NCBI GenBank assembly: GCA_905614355.1
Contig: CAJQSN010000001.1
Coordinates: forward strand, 1 to 39,791
DNA: 39,791 nt
Reading direction: 5' to 3'
DNA from: an uncultured Rhodospirillales bacterium
GTDB lineage: Bacteria; Pseudomonadota; Alphaproteobacteria; Rhodospirillales; UBA2165
Positions within the stretch are counted from its first letter, which is position 1, and every line of letters starts with the position of its first letter. Below the pieces are notes generated by a model, which did no database searches, was not told the DNA's origin, and worked only from the letters and a program-made list of their open reading frames with translations. This document shows, in pieces, positions 9,219-17,852 of this stretch. A program made the position numbers and the translations under genes.

Positions 9219-9704
9219 TCAGTCCGGCATTAATCCGATCCACCAGGTGGCCCTTGGAAACGGTACATAGAAAAAATACAGGAAGGCATAATAACATGCT
9301 ATGCAAGTTCCTAAAGGGACAACCATAGCAAGCCTAATATTCCGCGGGGTTTTATCGAGTGTTAGATAGATTGATGTTATAGACAGCATGAGCCAGCTAG
9401 ATAACCAGAACCCCAGCCCATTCATTATGAACATATAAGCAAGCACGATTAAGAAAAATACAAGCACGTCGGTGTGGGCGGCGCGCTCTTCCTGGCTTAA
9501 TTGAAGAATATCTGGAAGGCGTTTAACAATTAGAGCGAACGCCCCGCGTGCGAAAAAAACTATACCTATGATTAGGATAACGTAGTTAGCCAGAATGGGG
9601 AATATCCAGTCCTTTGGGTCTGAGCTACTATCTGCTACAAATAATGCATATACGCATAATAGAACCAGCCCAGTTACTAGGTCTCGGTCTAATAATTTTT
9701 GCAT
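9219..9704 (-). CDS. tctB: TctB-family small membrane subunit of a tripartite tricarboxylate transporter
   Basis: A 161-aa protein with four predicted membrane helices and a long loop after the second (RLPDILQLSQEERAAHTDV), the TctB pattern. It ends with FYVPFPRATWWIGL, close to the conserved C-terminal 'F..L.VPLP.G' region of the family. It is the small membrane component that pairs with TctA in the inner membrane. It is last in the leftward set tctC-tctA-tctB and lies 35 bases after tctA. An AGGAGAC ribosome site precedes the ATG at 9704. Confidence 0.88.
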   Translation of the reverse strand: MQKLLDRDLVTGLVLLCVYALFVADSSSDPKDWIFPILANYVILIIGIVFFARGAFALIVKRLPDILQLSQEERAAHTDVLVFFLIVLAYMFIMNGLGFWLSSWLMLSITSIYLTLDKTPRNIRLAMVVPLGTCIACYYAFLYFFYVPFPRATWWIGLMPD

Positions 9705-9739
9705 ACTGCTGTCTCCTCTATTTTAACTATGGACAAAAG

Positions 9740-11251
9740 TTAGCTTTTAGCGGAAGTGCTCTCGCGTTCCTGAATTGCGTCTTTCCTTCGTGACCATGCC
9801 ACCAAGCCAACTGAGACAATAGTGAGAACAATAAGTGAGATATTTATTGTTCCTGTAAAAAATACTTTCCCTACCCCAAGGGCATCTGAAATGTACAAAG
9901 CCTGTATAAGTGAGGGCTCAATAATGGGTCCCAAGATTAGTCCTAGTCCAATAGGTCCGGGATGGAAGCCTAGCCGTTTTACGAGAAAAACAAACACCCC
10001 AAGTCCGAGCATAATGTAGACATCAAAGATATTATTTCTGATTGCGTAGGCTCCGATCGTAGCCAAGAGCATTATTAGGGGAGCCAAAAGCCTTAGAGGT
10101 ATGCGAATTATTCTTACTAGTAATGGAGCGAATAAGCTTCCAAGAATAAAAGTAACAATTCCTGCAAACAATAATGACCAACCGAAGGAATAGACAAGTG
10201 CTCCGTCGTTTTGGAAAAGCTCTGGGCCAGGGTTTAAGCCCCTTAGCATCAGCGCACCAGCTATCACCGCTGCTGGTGATGAGCCCGGAACACCGAGTGT
10301 GACTAGCGGAATCATTGCCGCTGGAGCCGCCGCATTGTTAGCAATTTCTGACGCGGTTACACCTCTCAGATCTCCCTTGCCAAATTGGCTTTTATCTTTC
10401 GCCCATCGTATAGCTTCATTGTATGAAACTAACGCGGCAATCGGACTTCCGGCACCAGGGAGGATCCCGATGAAGCTGCCAATCGCCGAAGAGCGAAGTA
10501 CATGCCATGGATGCTCCATTACTTTTCTTATTGTTTTGAGAGTTTCACCACTCTTGGGTTTGTATTCGGCTATAAATTCTTTTCTGCGTAACTCGCTAAC
10601 CATTGAAAGAACTTGAGGTATTGCAAAAATACCAATTAGTCCTGCAACAAGCGACACCCCGCCTTGTAGTGGCGGAATATCAAAGGTGAAGCGAGATAGC
10701 TCATTACCATGACTTATTCCGACACAGCTAATTAAAAGTCCTATTGCTGCACCGCCGAGCCCTTTGAGAATAGAATCCCCAGCTAAACTGCCAATAATTG
10801 TTAGGGCAAAAACGCCCAGCCAGCAAAACTCAGGTGGACCAAATTTAAGTGCAATCGCCATCAATGGCCAAGCCAGCAGCAGGTAACACCCTGCGCCAAA
10901 TACGGTCCCTAAGGCTGAACTGAAGCAGGATGCAACGATCGCTTCTTGTCCACGGCCTTGTAATGTCATCGGGTGTCCGTCGAAGGCGGTGGCCATCGCT
11001 GCGGGTGTTCCTGGGGTATTTACGAGACATGCCGGGATGGCGTCAGAAAACATTGCGCAAACATAAAGGCCTCCCAACATAGCGATACCTTCACCAGTTG
11101 GCAGGGCAAAAGTGAAGGGTACGAGCAGTGCTGTTCCCATAGTTGCGGTCAAACCTGGCAGAGTGCCAACTATCATACCTATCATAACGCCCACAGTGAG
11201 CCAAAGCAGTGTTGATAGCGTGAGCGCTTGGTATAGACCTTCGATCATCAA
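9740..11251 (-). CDS. tctA: TctA-family large permease subunit
   Basis: Large membrane subunit of a tripartite tricarboxylate transporter, 503 aa, the usual length, with about twelve hydrophobic segments. The family signatures are GTLPGLTATMGTALLVPFTF near the N terminus and GILPGAGSPIAALVSYNEA in the second half. Also present are VNTPGTPAAMATAFDGHPM and TLGVPGSSPAAVIAGALMLRGL. It carries a carboxylate delivered by TctC across the inner membrane, driven by an ion gradient. The ATG at 11251 is separated from tctC by 173 bases that contain a strong stem-loop, so tctA-tctB may be expressed below tctC. Confidence 0.95.
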   Translation of the reverse strand: MMIEGLYQALTLSTLLWLTVGVMIGMIVGTLPGLTATMGTALLVPFTFALPTGEGIAMLGGLYVCAMFSDAIPACLVNTPGTPAAMATAFDGHPMTLQGRGQEAIVASCFSSALGTVFGAGCYLLLAWPLMAIALKFGPPEFCWLGVFALTIIGSLAGDSILKGLGGAAIGLLISCVGISHGNELSRFTFDIPPLQGGVSLVAGLIGIFAIPQVLSMVSELRRKEFIAEYKPKSGETLKTIRKVMEHPWHVLRSSAIGSFIGILPGAGSPIAALVSYNEAIRWAKDKSQFGKGDLRGVTASEIANNAAAPAAMIPLVTLGVPGSSPAAVIAGALMLRGLNPGPELFQNDGALVYSFGWSLLFAGIVTFILGSLFAPLLVRIIRIPLRLLAPLIMLLATIGAYAIRNNIFDVYIMLGLGVFVFLVKRLGFHPGPIGLGLILGPIIEPSLIQALYISDALGVGKVFFTGTINISLIVLTIVSVGLVAWSRRKDAIQERESTSAKS

Positions 11252-11367
11252 GAATTTCCTAAATCTATTATTACATACGTTAAAAAGAGCTTAGCTTAGG
11301 ACATTCCCTTCCTAGCACGCATGTAAGGTTGGAATTTAAATAGCTGGCATTCTATATCGGGTGTTCA

Positions 11368-11407
11368 GTTTATCCCCAGTACCAATATAATTGATACTGG
11401 GTTAAAC
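11368..11407 (-). other. Intergenic stem-loop between tctC and tctA
   Basis: Inverted repeat whose arms are CCCAGTA (11375-11381) and TACTGGG (11395-11401). It is extended by GTTTA (11368-11372) and TAAAC (11403-11407), around an AT-rich 13-nt loop. On the minus strand the stem lies just after the tctC stop and is not followed by a T-run, so it is not a standard intrinsic terminator. Such stems after a periplasmic-binding-protein gene commonly protect the upstream message and lower expression of the permease genes (known for other binding-protein operons, inferred here). Confidence 0.6.
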
Positions 11408-11424
11408 TAGTAATCGGAAACTCG

Positions 11425-12369
11425 TTAGTTTCCGAATTTCTTAACTGCAGCTGCAATATAAGCTGCCGCTTCAGCAGGCGTCTGATACATATTCTCATAA
11501 CCGCCATTAGAAATAGCTTTAGCTACTGACGGAGCTCGAGTTGCCTTTAAAAGCGCTGCGCTTAAAACTTTTACGCGGTCGGCTGGGGTTCCTGGAGGCG
11601 CCATAACACCCCAAGTCGTCATATATTCCCATTTTGACTCATTTGGTACATTCGTAAGAGCTGGAATTTGTTTCGATCCAGCGACTACCACCGCATCCAA
11701 ACTTGCTTTATGCTTCACAGCATGGTTGGAGGCTGTCATTCCAGCGTCCACGTGTTTGCCTAGTAGCATCGGTATCATTTTACCCACACCACCAGAAACT
11801 GGGACATAGGTGTATTTGATGTTTAATATGGACCCAAGAGCTGCCATATTTACCTTGCCAGTACTTCCCACACCAGCGACTGTTATTTTACCCGGGTTTG
11901 CTTTAGCTGCTGCAATAAAGTCCTTTAAGGTTTTTAACTTGCTACCCTTTGGTACCATGAGTGCGCCGACGGCCCGTTCTGTCATACCGATATATGAAAA
12001 TTTACCCGCCTTGAAGCCAACGCTGGCCTTTTTACCGGCTATAACTATGTTTGGAACGACCACATTACTAATTGTATAGCCGTCAGCCTTAGAGCGCCAT
12101 AGCTCACCAAAACCCACAGCTCCGCCGCCGCCAGTTTTGTAGACAATACGCACCTTAACTCCAAGTGCTTTTTCAAGACCAGGTTGGAGCCTACGGGCCT
12201 GTTGATCTGATCCGCCGCCCGGAGAGTAAGGAACGATGAAAGTGATTGGTTTATTAGGATACTTGCCCCCATGCGCGCCAGCCATAGCAGTACCACCACT
12301 GACAGCCAAAACCGCACCAGCCACCACTCCAAGAAGTCCTCTACTCAGATATTTATTTTGTGTCTTCAT
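11425..12369 (-). CDS. tctC: TctC-family periplasmic solute-binding protein
   Basis: A 314-aa periplasmic binding protein. A signal peptide covers about residues 1-30, with a hydrophobic core GLLGVVAGAVLAVSGGTAMA and likely cleavage near AMAGA-HG. The mature protein starts KYPNKPITFIVPYSPGGGSDQQARRL, the Bug/TctC motif in which the backbone and PGGGSD segment hold the carboxylate ligand. The second signature GVGSTGKVNMAALGSILNI is present. The ligand is a di- or tricarboxylate or a related organic acid and cannot be specified. It is first in the leftward tctC-A-B set, and a 12-base palindrome lies about 73 bases upstream of its ATG. Confidence 0.93.
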   Translation of the reverse strand: MKTQNKYLSRGLLGVVAGAVLAVSGGTAMAGAHGGKYPNKPITFIVPYSPGGGSDQQARRLQPGLEKALGVKVRIVYKTGGGGAVGFGELWRSKADGYTISNVVVPNIVIAGKKASVGFKAGKFSYIGMTERAVGALMVPKGSKLKTLKDFIAAAKANPGKITVAGVGSTGKVNMAALGSILNIKYTYVPVSGGVGKMIPMLLGKHVDAGMTASNHAVKHKASLDAVVVAGSKQIPALTNVPNESKWEYMTTWGVMAPPGTPADRVKVLSAALLKATRAPSVAKAISNGGYENMYQTPAEAAAYIAAAVKKFGN

Positions 12370-12654
12370 GATATTCTCCCGTTGATAATTAAAACTTACT
12401 ACCGAAACATACCTTCTCTAGGTTTTGGATACTAACCAAAGCTTTAGCTAAAGTTGCCCGATAGAATACTATAGATATAACATTTCACACGAATAAATAA
12501 AGTCTAGTCTTATATAAGAGTCAACAGCAAATTCCAATAAACCGATGTATATTTAAATAACGTACTTATAAAATTATTTTGTTCCTACACAAATTAATCT
12601 CATTATGCTTCTAACTTCTGTCGTCAAATATGGTCTAAAAAACTTTTTAATCCA
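12370..12654. promoter_or_regulatory. Upstream region of tctC with a 12-base palindrome
   Basis: 285 AT-rich bases between the cupin gene (whose 3' end faces it) and tctC. A perfect palindrome CTTTAGCTAAAG sits at 12442-12453, a possible operator for tctC (inference). I see no convincing -35/-10 pair by eye and no further gene. Confidence 0.3.
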
Positions 12655-13050
12655 TTAAGACGCCGCAGCTAGACGCCGTTGAAGTTCAGCGACATTAGGC
12701 ACAGCTGTATAATCCTCGCTTAAACCGCCAGAACCGGCGGGGCTCTTGAATGTAATGAATTTACAGGGATTTTCGAGAAGACTTATGCCATGGACCGTGT
12801 TTCTAGGGATATAAACTAGATCTCCGGGGCCTACATTAATTATTTCTTCATCAAGTAGATGAGCGACACGACCTTCAAGCATGTAAATCCATTGTTCATC
12901 GTTAGGGTGAATGTGTGGTGGCGGTGTTTCACCTGTCTTGTAAGTAACAATACCGACTTTAATTAAATCGCCTCCAAACTGCATCATCATGACGTTTGGA
13001 TTAACAACGTCTGGTGTCGCCTCCATGTCTTTTGCTTTATAAACTGGCAT
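12655..13050 (-). CDS. Small single-domain cupin protein
   Basis: A 131-aa cupin. The first cupin motif appears as PPHIHPNDEQWIYMLEGR (metal ligands His, His, Glu/Gln region) and the second as GDLVYIPRNTVHGISLLENP with its His. The C terminus carries a short FKSPAGSGGLSEDY tail. Single-domain cupins of this kind bind a divalent metal and act as isomerases, dioxygenases or sugar/acid-binding proteins, and no substrate can be given. It sits between a TctABC carboxylate uptake set and a VOC protein, all leftward, which suggests a small catabolic cluster for an imported acid (inference). The ATG at 13050 is preceded by GGGGGTT on the minus strand, a modest ribosome site. Confidence 0.8.
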   Translation of the reverse strand: MPVYKAKDMEATPDVVNPNVMMMQFGGDLIKVGIVTYKTGETPPPHIHPNDEQWIYMLEGRVAHLLDEEIINVGPGDLVYIPRNTVHGISLLENPCKFITFKSPAGSGGLSEDYTAVPNVAELQRRLAAAS

Positions 13051-13357
13051 TTAATAACCCCCAATTGAAAATTAACGTTAGATATTATTTTGGCCAAGAA
13101 GAGTGTAAAATGACTTTGATTGTAACCCAATCCCGCCCTTTTCCAAAAAGACTAACATCGAATGGATTTACCAACAAGGATAGGTCAATTAATATCAAAA
13201 ACTTCTAATTTAACTTGGAGTTATTAAGCTATTTAACTGACGCGGTTTTCTCATTTGATCATAAGTTTGCCGAATTGATAGACGCGGAAATTTTCTCATA
13301 CATCATGAAGAAATAGTCTATCTGGGCATAGGATGATCAAGAACTAATATTTCCGGT
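13051..13357. other. Intergenic region with an imperfect direct repeat
   Basis: About 307 bases between the cupin start and the 3' end of the VOC gene. I find no credible gene. GACGCGG followed shortly by TTTTCTCAT occurs twice, at 13239-13254 and 13281-13299, 42 bases apart. The repeat may be an operator for the cupin gene or chance. Confidence 0.3.
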
Positions 13358-14275
13358 TTAGGTTCTTCGTAACTTTTCGAGTAAATACTCGCCAACCTCT
13401 GTCTGATGCATAAATGGATTATGATCCATCGGCCAACGGTTTGTATAAGGGTGCATAAAATCCGGATGCTGCACACTACGCATTTCATGCTGAAGATTCA
13501 GCAGATGATTACCCGTTTCCGGATCAATGATTGGGTTCCAGAAACATGTATGTGTTCGATCGCCATACACGTCGACACCCAAATCGATTAAGCTCTGCTT
13601 TATTGTGTCATAGTGGGATACAAAAATGGCGATATGAAATGAGAAAAGCTCGTAGCTTTCCAACTTTTTTTCAATAAAGCGAATATGCTGATAGGGCCCC
13701 ATCACAACTTCAGTCATTACCACGTCTTTCGTCTTTCGAACGCGGGCTGGCGTATCCATTATCTTTTGATAAAAACTAACGATCCCCTTCGCCATTCCGG
13801 GGGGAATCATAAATTCAATATAGGGAATACCGAGAGGCTTCCCAAAGGGAATTGAGCCCATTTGGTGAAGCCTAAAATCGGTTCCATAAGGGCTCGTAAT
13901 ATATGCCATTTTATTATTTACTGCGTTGTAGCGATAAGGCGTACCGGTAAATTTTTTTGCGTCCTCAAGACGCTTTAGCCTCGCTTCAATTACTGGTAAA
14001 TCTGGCACAACCAAACCAATGACACCGTCGAAGTGGTGGGTTGGGCCCCTTAAAGGAAGGTGTAACTGCTGAAAGCCAATATTAACGCCAATATTGGTTT
14101 CATCCGTCCGCTGATAAGGATCGCGCGTGAGCCCTAATCCATTTATAAAAAATATAGTTGCTGTATCTTGATCCTGAACTTGGTGGTTAAAATGCTCCAT
14201 ATGCAGGATACGTCCGACTTCGTAAAACCCAGGAATATCTCTAACCTTTTTGCTACTAGTCTTTTTTGAAGGCAC
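13358..14275 (-). CDS. VOC-superfamily (glyoxalase/extradiol dioxygenase-like) two-domain protein
   Basis: A 305-aa cytosolic protein with two glyoxalase-fold modules. The first begins HMEHFNHQVQDQDTATIFFINGLGLTRDPY (about residues 26-56) and continues to RLHQMG near residue 137. The second begins GIPYIEFMIPPGMAKGIVSFYQKIM (about 148-173) and includes a His-rich FHIAIFVSHYDTI. The C terminus PIIDPETGNHLLNLQHEMRS resembles VOC proteins with a bound metal. It has no close named counterpart that I recognise. It may act on the compound imported by the neighbouring TctABC system (inference). It is divergent from the sulfatase across a 648-base gap. The ATG at 14275 is not preceded by a strong ribosome site. 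Confidence 0.7.
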   Translation of the reverse strand: MPSKKTSSKKVRDIPGFYEVGRILHMEHFNHQVQDQDTATIFFINGLGLTRDPYQRTDETNIGVNIGFQQLHLPLRGPTHHFDGVIGLVVPDLPVIEARLKRLEDAKKFTGTPYRYNAVNNKMAYITSPYGTDFRLHQMGSIPFGKPLGIPYIEFMIPPGMAKGIVSFYQKIMDTPARVRKTKDVVMTEVVMGPYQHIRFIEKKLESYELFSFHIAIFVSHYDTIKQSLIDLGVDVYGDRTHTCFWNPIIDPETGNHLLNLQHEMRSVQHPDFMHPYTNRWPMDHNPFMHQTEVGEYLLEKLRRT

Positions 14276-14923
14276 CTTTTAATCTCCAATAATATTTGTA
14301 ACTTTACTCATCCCAAAGAGCCCCTATTAATACATGCAAAACTATAAATATTCTAGACGTTCAATTCGCATTATAGAGGATACTTTTTCTTATATCACAG
14401 CTTGCTACTCAAATTGAATAATTAGGATGCGATCTATACATACCAACGCGGCACTTTTTACAGCGAATAAAACCCACGTGAACGTCTCCATAAATCCTAT
14501 TGCCAGATTACCATGCATCTGCGTTCGCCACCTTTTTTGTCGAGCGTTATCATGTATTCGTGGCCCACGGCAAAATTTTATTAAGAATCCTTGTTCTAAA
14601 ATTAGTCTGGGTAACAGTGGTAACGAAAAATTATATTAGAGGTTAAAATTTAAATTATAAAAATAAGTAAAAAGAAAAATAATGTTACCCCTCCAAGTTG
14701 CTATTCGATCTTTTTTTTCATAAATAAGAATAAATATTATATTAGTACTTTTTAGCTTTGATTAAATATTAGATCTTTGTTGCTTGTTAAGTTATCTTCG
14801 TGGTTAATATTCTCTCTTAATGAATTGATATTGTTCGCGATGATTAATTTAATTGAGCGTTAAATAAATTAAAAATATTAACTGAATTGTTTTGTAACAT
14901 TAAAGTCAAAAAAGAGAATAAGT
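14276..14923. other. Long AT-rich intergenic region between divergent VOC and sulfatase genes
   Basis: 648 bases, very AT-rich especially from 14640 to 14923. The only open frame of note (70 codons from 14427) lacks a ribosome site and looks like chance. I see no tRNA, hairpin terminator or repeat. It must hold the promoters of the two divergent genes, but I cannot place them with confidence. Confidence 0.4.
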
Positions 14924-16381
14924 ATGGCAAAAAGGAATTTTCTAGTATTAATGGCGGATCAACACAGCCGTAATTTTTTAAGTTGCTATAATAATTCTAT
15001 CGTTCAAACTCCAAATCTTGACGGCTTAGCTAGTCGCGGAACACTTTTTGCAAACGCCTCAACAAACTCACCTATTTGTGTTTCAGCCCGCGCTTGTCTT
15101 GCGACCGGTAGATATGTTCATCAAAATAAATGTTGGGATAATGCTATTGCTTACGATGGGTCTATACCTAGTTGGGGCCATTATTTGCAAGATGCTAATA
15201 TTGATGTGAACTCTATTGGTAAGCTTCATTATCGATTTGACAACGATCCAACTGGTTTTGATGAGCAATTTATTCCTATGCACATCGCCAATGGTGTCGG
15301 TGATTTAATGGGCTCGATTAGACCAGATTTACCCGAACGCACCCAAAGCCGTCAGTACTCCCAGTTGATTGGCCCGGGAGAGACTGAGTATACCACTTAT
15401 GATCGAGATATTTCTACTAAAGCGTGCGCATGGCTCAAAGAGCGTTCGGATAGCCCTAGGAGAGATGAGCCGTTTGTTCTTTTTGTGTCTTTCATCGCGC
15501 CACATTTTCCCTTAATTGTGCCAGAAGAATATTTTAATTTATATAAAGAACTCTCCATTCCAGCTATCAAAAAATCCAATCCCGAATTAGATGGCCATCC
15601 TTGGTGGAAAGCATTCAATGATTGTTATACGTTTGACCGCTATTTTAAAGATGATGATCATCGTAAAGTGGCAATAATTTCTTATTTGGGTCTATGTACA
15701 TTTTTGGATGATTTAATTGGTAACGTGTTAGAGAGCCTAAATAATAACGGTTTTTCAAAAAATACAAATATTATGTATTTAAGTGATCATGGTGAAAATT
15801 TAGGTGCTCGCGGTCTCTGGGGTAAGTCAGTCATGTATGAAGAGTCTGTTGGTATCCCCATGTTATTATCTGGTGAAAATGTTATGGCTAAGAGCGTCGT
15901 CAAAACCCCTGTATCATTAATTGATGTTTTTCCAACTATTCTTGATTCTTTTAATTTAGATATTGTCGCTGATATACCTGGTCGTTCTCTTTTTGAAGTT
16001 GCCAACGAAAGTGATAATGAAAAAAGACTAATTCTTAGTGAATACCATGGTGCTGGATCTATTTCAGGAGCTTTTATGTTAAGAGATGGTATGTATAAAT
16101 ACATTCATTACGTTGATTGCGAGCCCGAGCTCTACAATCTAAAGGATGATCCAGGAGAGAACAATAATCTGGCAAAAAAAAATGATTACCAAAAAATTTT
16201 AAATTATTACCAAGATCAGCTTCATTCCATGGTGGACCCGAAAACTGTGAACTCGGAAGCTCTTGCGGATCAATCCGATTTAATAATTCGTAACGGCGGT
16301 ATCAATAAGATTTTAGATAGAGGCGGACTTAATGGCACCCCTGTTCCAGGTGGTGGGTCTACTCGGGTTGACTTAAATTGA
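14924..16381 (+). CDS. Type I sulfatase, choline-sulfatase/arylsulfatase-like
   Basis: A 485-aa sulfatase without a signal peptide. The N-terminal metal site Asp12 is in LMADQHSRN. The modification motif is CVSARACLATGR, with Cys52 as the predicted formylglycine and Arg56. A second metal-site pair is Asp288-His289 in SDHGENLGARGLWGKSVMYEES, and IPMLLSG follows. The core reads C-x-S-A-R rather than the canonical C-x-P-S-R, a variant seen in some choline-sulfatase-like enzymes. A formylglycine-generating enzyme is needed for activity and is not in the window. The EES...GIPML block resembles choline sulfatase BetC-type proteins, so a cytosolic organosulfate ester hydrolase is likely. It is followed rightward by EamA transporters. 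Confidence 0.88.
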   Translation: MAKRNFLVLMADQHSRNFLSCYNNSIVQTPNLDGLASRGTLFANASTNSPICVSARACLATGRYVHQNKCWDNAIAYDGSIPSWGHYLQDANIDVNSIGKLHYRFDNDPTGFDEQFIPMHIANGVGDLMGSIRPDLPERTQSRQYSQLIGPGETEYTTYDRDISTKACAWLKERSDSPRRDEPFVLFVSFIAPHFPLIVPEEYFNLYKELSIPAIKKSNPELDGHPWWKAFNDCYTFDRYFKDDDHRKVAIISYLGLCTFLDDLIGNVLESLNNNGFSKNTNIMYLSDHGENLGARGLWGKSVMYEESVGIPMLLSGENVMAKSVVKTPVSLIDVFPTILDSFNLDIVADIPGRSLFEVANESDNEKRLILSEYHGAGSISGAFMLRDGMYKYIHYVDCEPELYNLKDDPGENNNLAKKNDYQKILNYYQDQLHSMVDPKTVNSEALADQSDLIIRNGGINKILDRGGLNGTPVPGGGSTRVDLN

Positions 16382-16505
16382 TATTTGCCGTTTGGGTGCC
16401 TGGCTTATTCTTTATTACGGTATTTTTAGGCCTAAGATCAATTTAGATGCTTTGTAGATTTGATTTTTGTCGCGGATTATTTTTTTATTCACTGAGTATT
16501 AAATT

Positions 16506-17396
16506 TTGGTCATAACTTCCAATTTTAAAGGTATCATTTACATGCTGGTTGGCACTTTTTGCCTGACCACGATGGTTGTAATTGTCCGCAACCTCTCCGA
16601 TGACCTGCATCCATTTGAAATTGCATTTTTTAGGTGTTCATTGGGATTACTAATGCTACTACCAATATTGCTACGTAATGGTGTCAAATCTATGCATACG
16701 AAGAATATAGGTTCTATGGCCCTTAGAAGCGCATTTCATACCGGTGGAATGTTATTCTACTTTATGGCTTTGACTTTAATGCCTTTAGCTGAACTGTCAT
16801 CTCTAACATTTTTAGCCCCTTTGGTTATTACCGTGTTGGCTGTTTTGCTGTTAGGAGAAAAACTGGGCATTCGCCGTATTGTAAGCCTTTTTGTTGGTTT
16901 TTCAGGAGCTTTAATTATTTTGCGGCCAGGTTTTGAGGTTATAGGCACGGGGGCACTTTATGCGCTGGGCTCCGTATTCAGTTGGGCTGGAGCAGTAATT
17001 ATTATTAAGCATCTTTCTCGCAGTAACTCGTCCGTCACAATTACAATCTATGGTTTATTTTTTCTTTCATTATTTACATTTATACCCGCTTTATTTGTTT
17101 GGAGTTGGCCAACACTTGATCAGTATTTTTGGCTTTTCGTGTTGGCTGCTGTTGGAACCGTGGGTCAGTTGTTATTTACTGAGTCGATGAAGGTTGCAGA
17201 TGTTACGTTAGTTATGCCATTTGATTTTGCCAAATTGATTTATGCTAGTTTATTCGGTTTTTTTATTTTTTCTGAAGTACCCAGCTTTTGGACGTTTGTT
17301 GGTGGCGGGGTTATTTTTGCGAGTTCAACTTATGTTGCTTATCGCGAACGCCAAACCAATAATGTAGGGTCAAACCCAGTTAAGAACCCGGAATGA
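16506..17396 (+). CDS. EamA/DMT-superfamily transporter (paralogue 2)
   Basis: A 296-aa ten-helix DMT transporter. Landmarks are LHPFEIAFFRCSLGLLMLLP, LAELSSLTFLAPLVITVLAVLLLGE, GALIILRPGF and VTLVMPFDFAKLIYASLFGFFIFSEVP, with YVAYRE near the C terminus. It is a clear paralogue of the genes at 1626 and 17853. The start is TTG at 16506. An ATG twelve codons later (16542) is possible but would cut into the first membrane helix, so TTG is preferred. It lies 124 bases after the sulfatase on the same strand and may export a product of it (inference). The substrate is unknown. Confidence 0.87.
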   Translation: MVITSNFKGIIYMLVGTFCLTTMVVIVRNLSDDLHPFEIAFFRCSLGLLMLLPILLRNGVKSMHTKNIGSMALRSAFHTGGMLFYFMALTLMPLAELSSLTFLAPLVITVLAVLLLGEKLGIRRIVSLFVGFSGALIILRPGFEVIGTGALYALGSVFSWAGAVIIIKHLSRSNSSVTITIYGLFFLSLFTFIPALFVWSWPTLDQYFWLFVLAAVGTVGQLLFTESMKVADVTLVMPFDFAKLIYASLFGFFIFSEVPSFWTFVGGGVIFASSTYVAYRERQTNNVGSNPVKNPE

Positions 17397-17546
17397 GTTG
17401 GCTGGAGAACCAACTATTGAATGAACTTAATGCTGCTAGTGGGTATACTAAATGGTAATTAAGGAATTTATAATTAATCTAAATTTTTTCTGATGTATCG
17501 TTTGTAAATTTGAAATAGATTATGAGAATAGGGTAATAAAAAAGAA

Positions 17547-17744
17547 ATGAATAACTGGGAAACAGAATTTGAGGTCAAGTATAGTATAACTAGTACAGAT
17601 GACTCTAACAGACAAAATGCCAAAAGTGAGACTTTGATAATCGAGGCGAGTTCAAAATCAGAAGTAGTAAATATAATGCAACACCGATTTCAATATAGTG
17701 AGAGTTTACACATAGATGAAATTAAAGAGCTATGGAAATATTAG
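17547..17744 (+). CDS. Small hypothetical protein, 65 aa
   Basis: I do not recognise this 65-residue protein. It is soluble and acidic, with a predicted beta-beta-alpha order: EFEVKYSITST, then ETLIIEASSKSEVVNIMQHRF, then LHIDEIKELWKY. It has no Cys, no signal peptide and no membrane segment. The sequence has the composition of a real protein and ends cleanly before an AT-rich gap, but the ribosome site before the ATG at 17547 is weak. It lies between two paralogous EamA genes in the same orientation. Confidence 0.5.
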   Translation: MNNWETEFEVKYSITSTDDSNRQNAKSETLIIEASSKSEVVNIMQHRFQYSESLHIDEIKELWKY

Positions 17745-17852
17745 ATATTTGGCCTGCACATTGAAATCTTCAATGCCCGCCCAAGTTTATGTGATGTTTT
17801 TATCAACTTTATATTATTTTAAATGATCAGATAACTATTTATCTTATTAATA

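Noticed and set aside
14427..14639. A 70-codon open frame in the sulfatase/VOC gap
   Set aside because: No ribosome site, protein composition looks random, and the region is non-coding in character.
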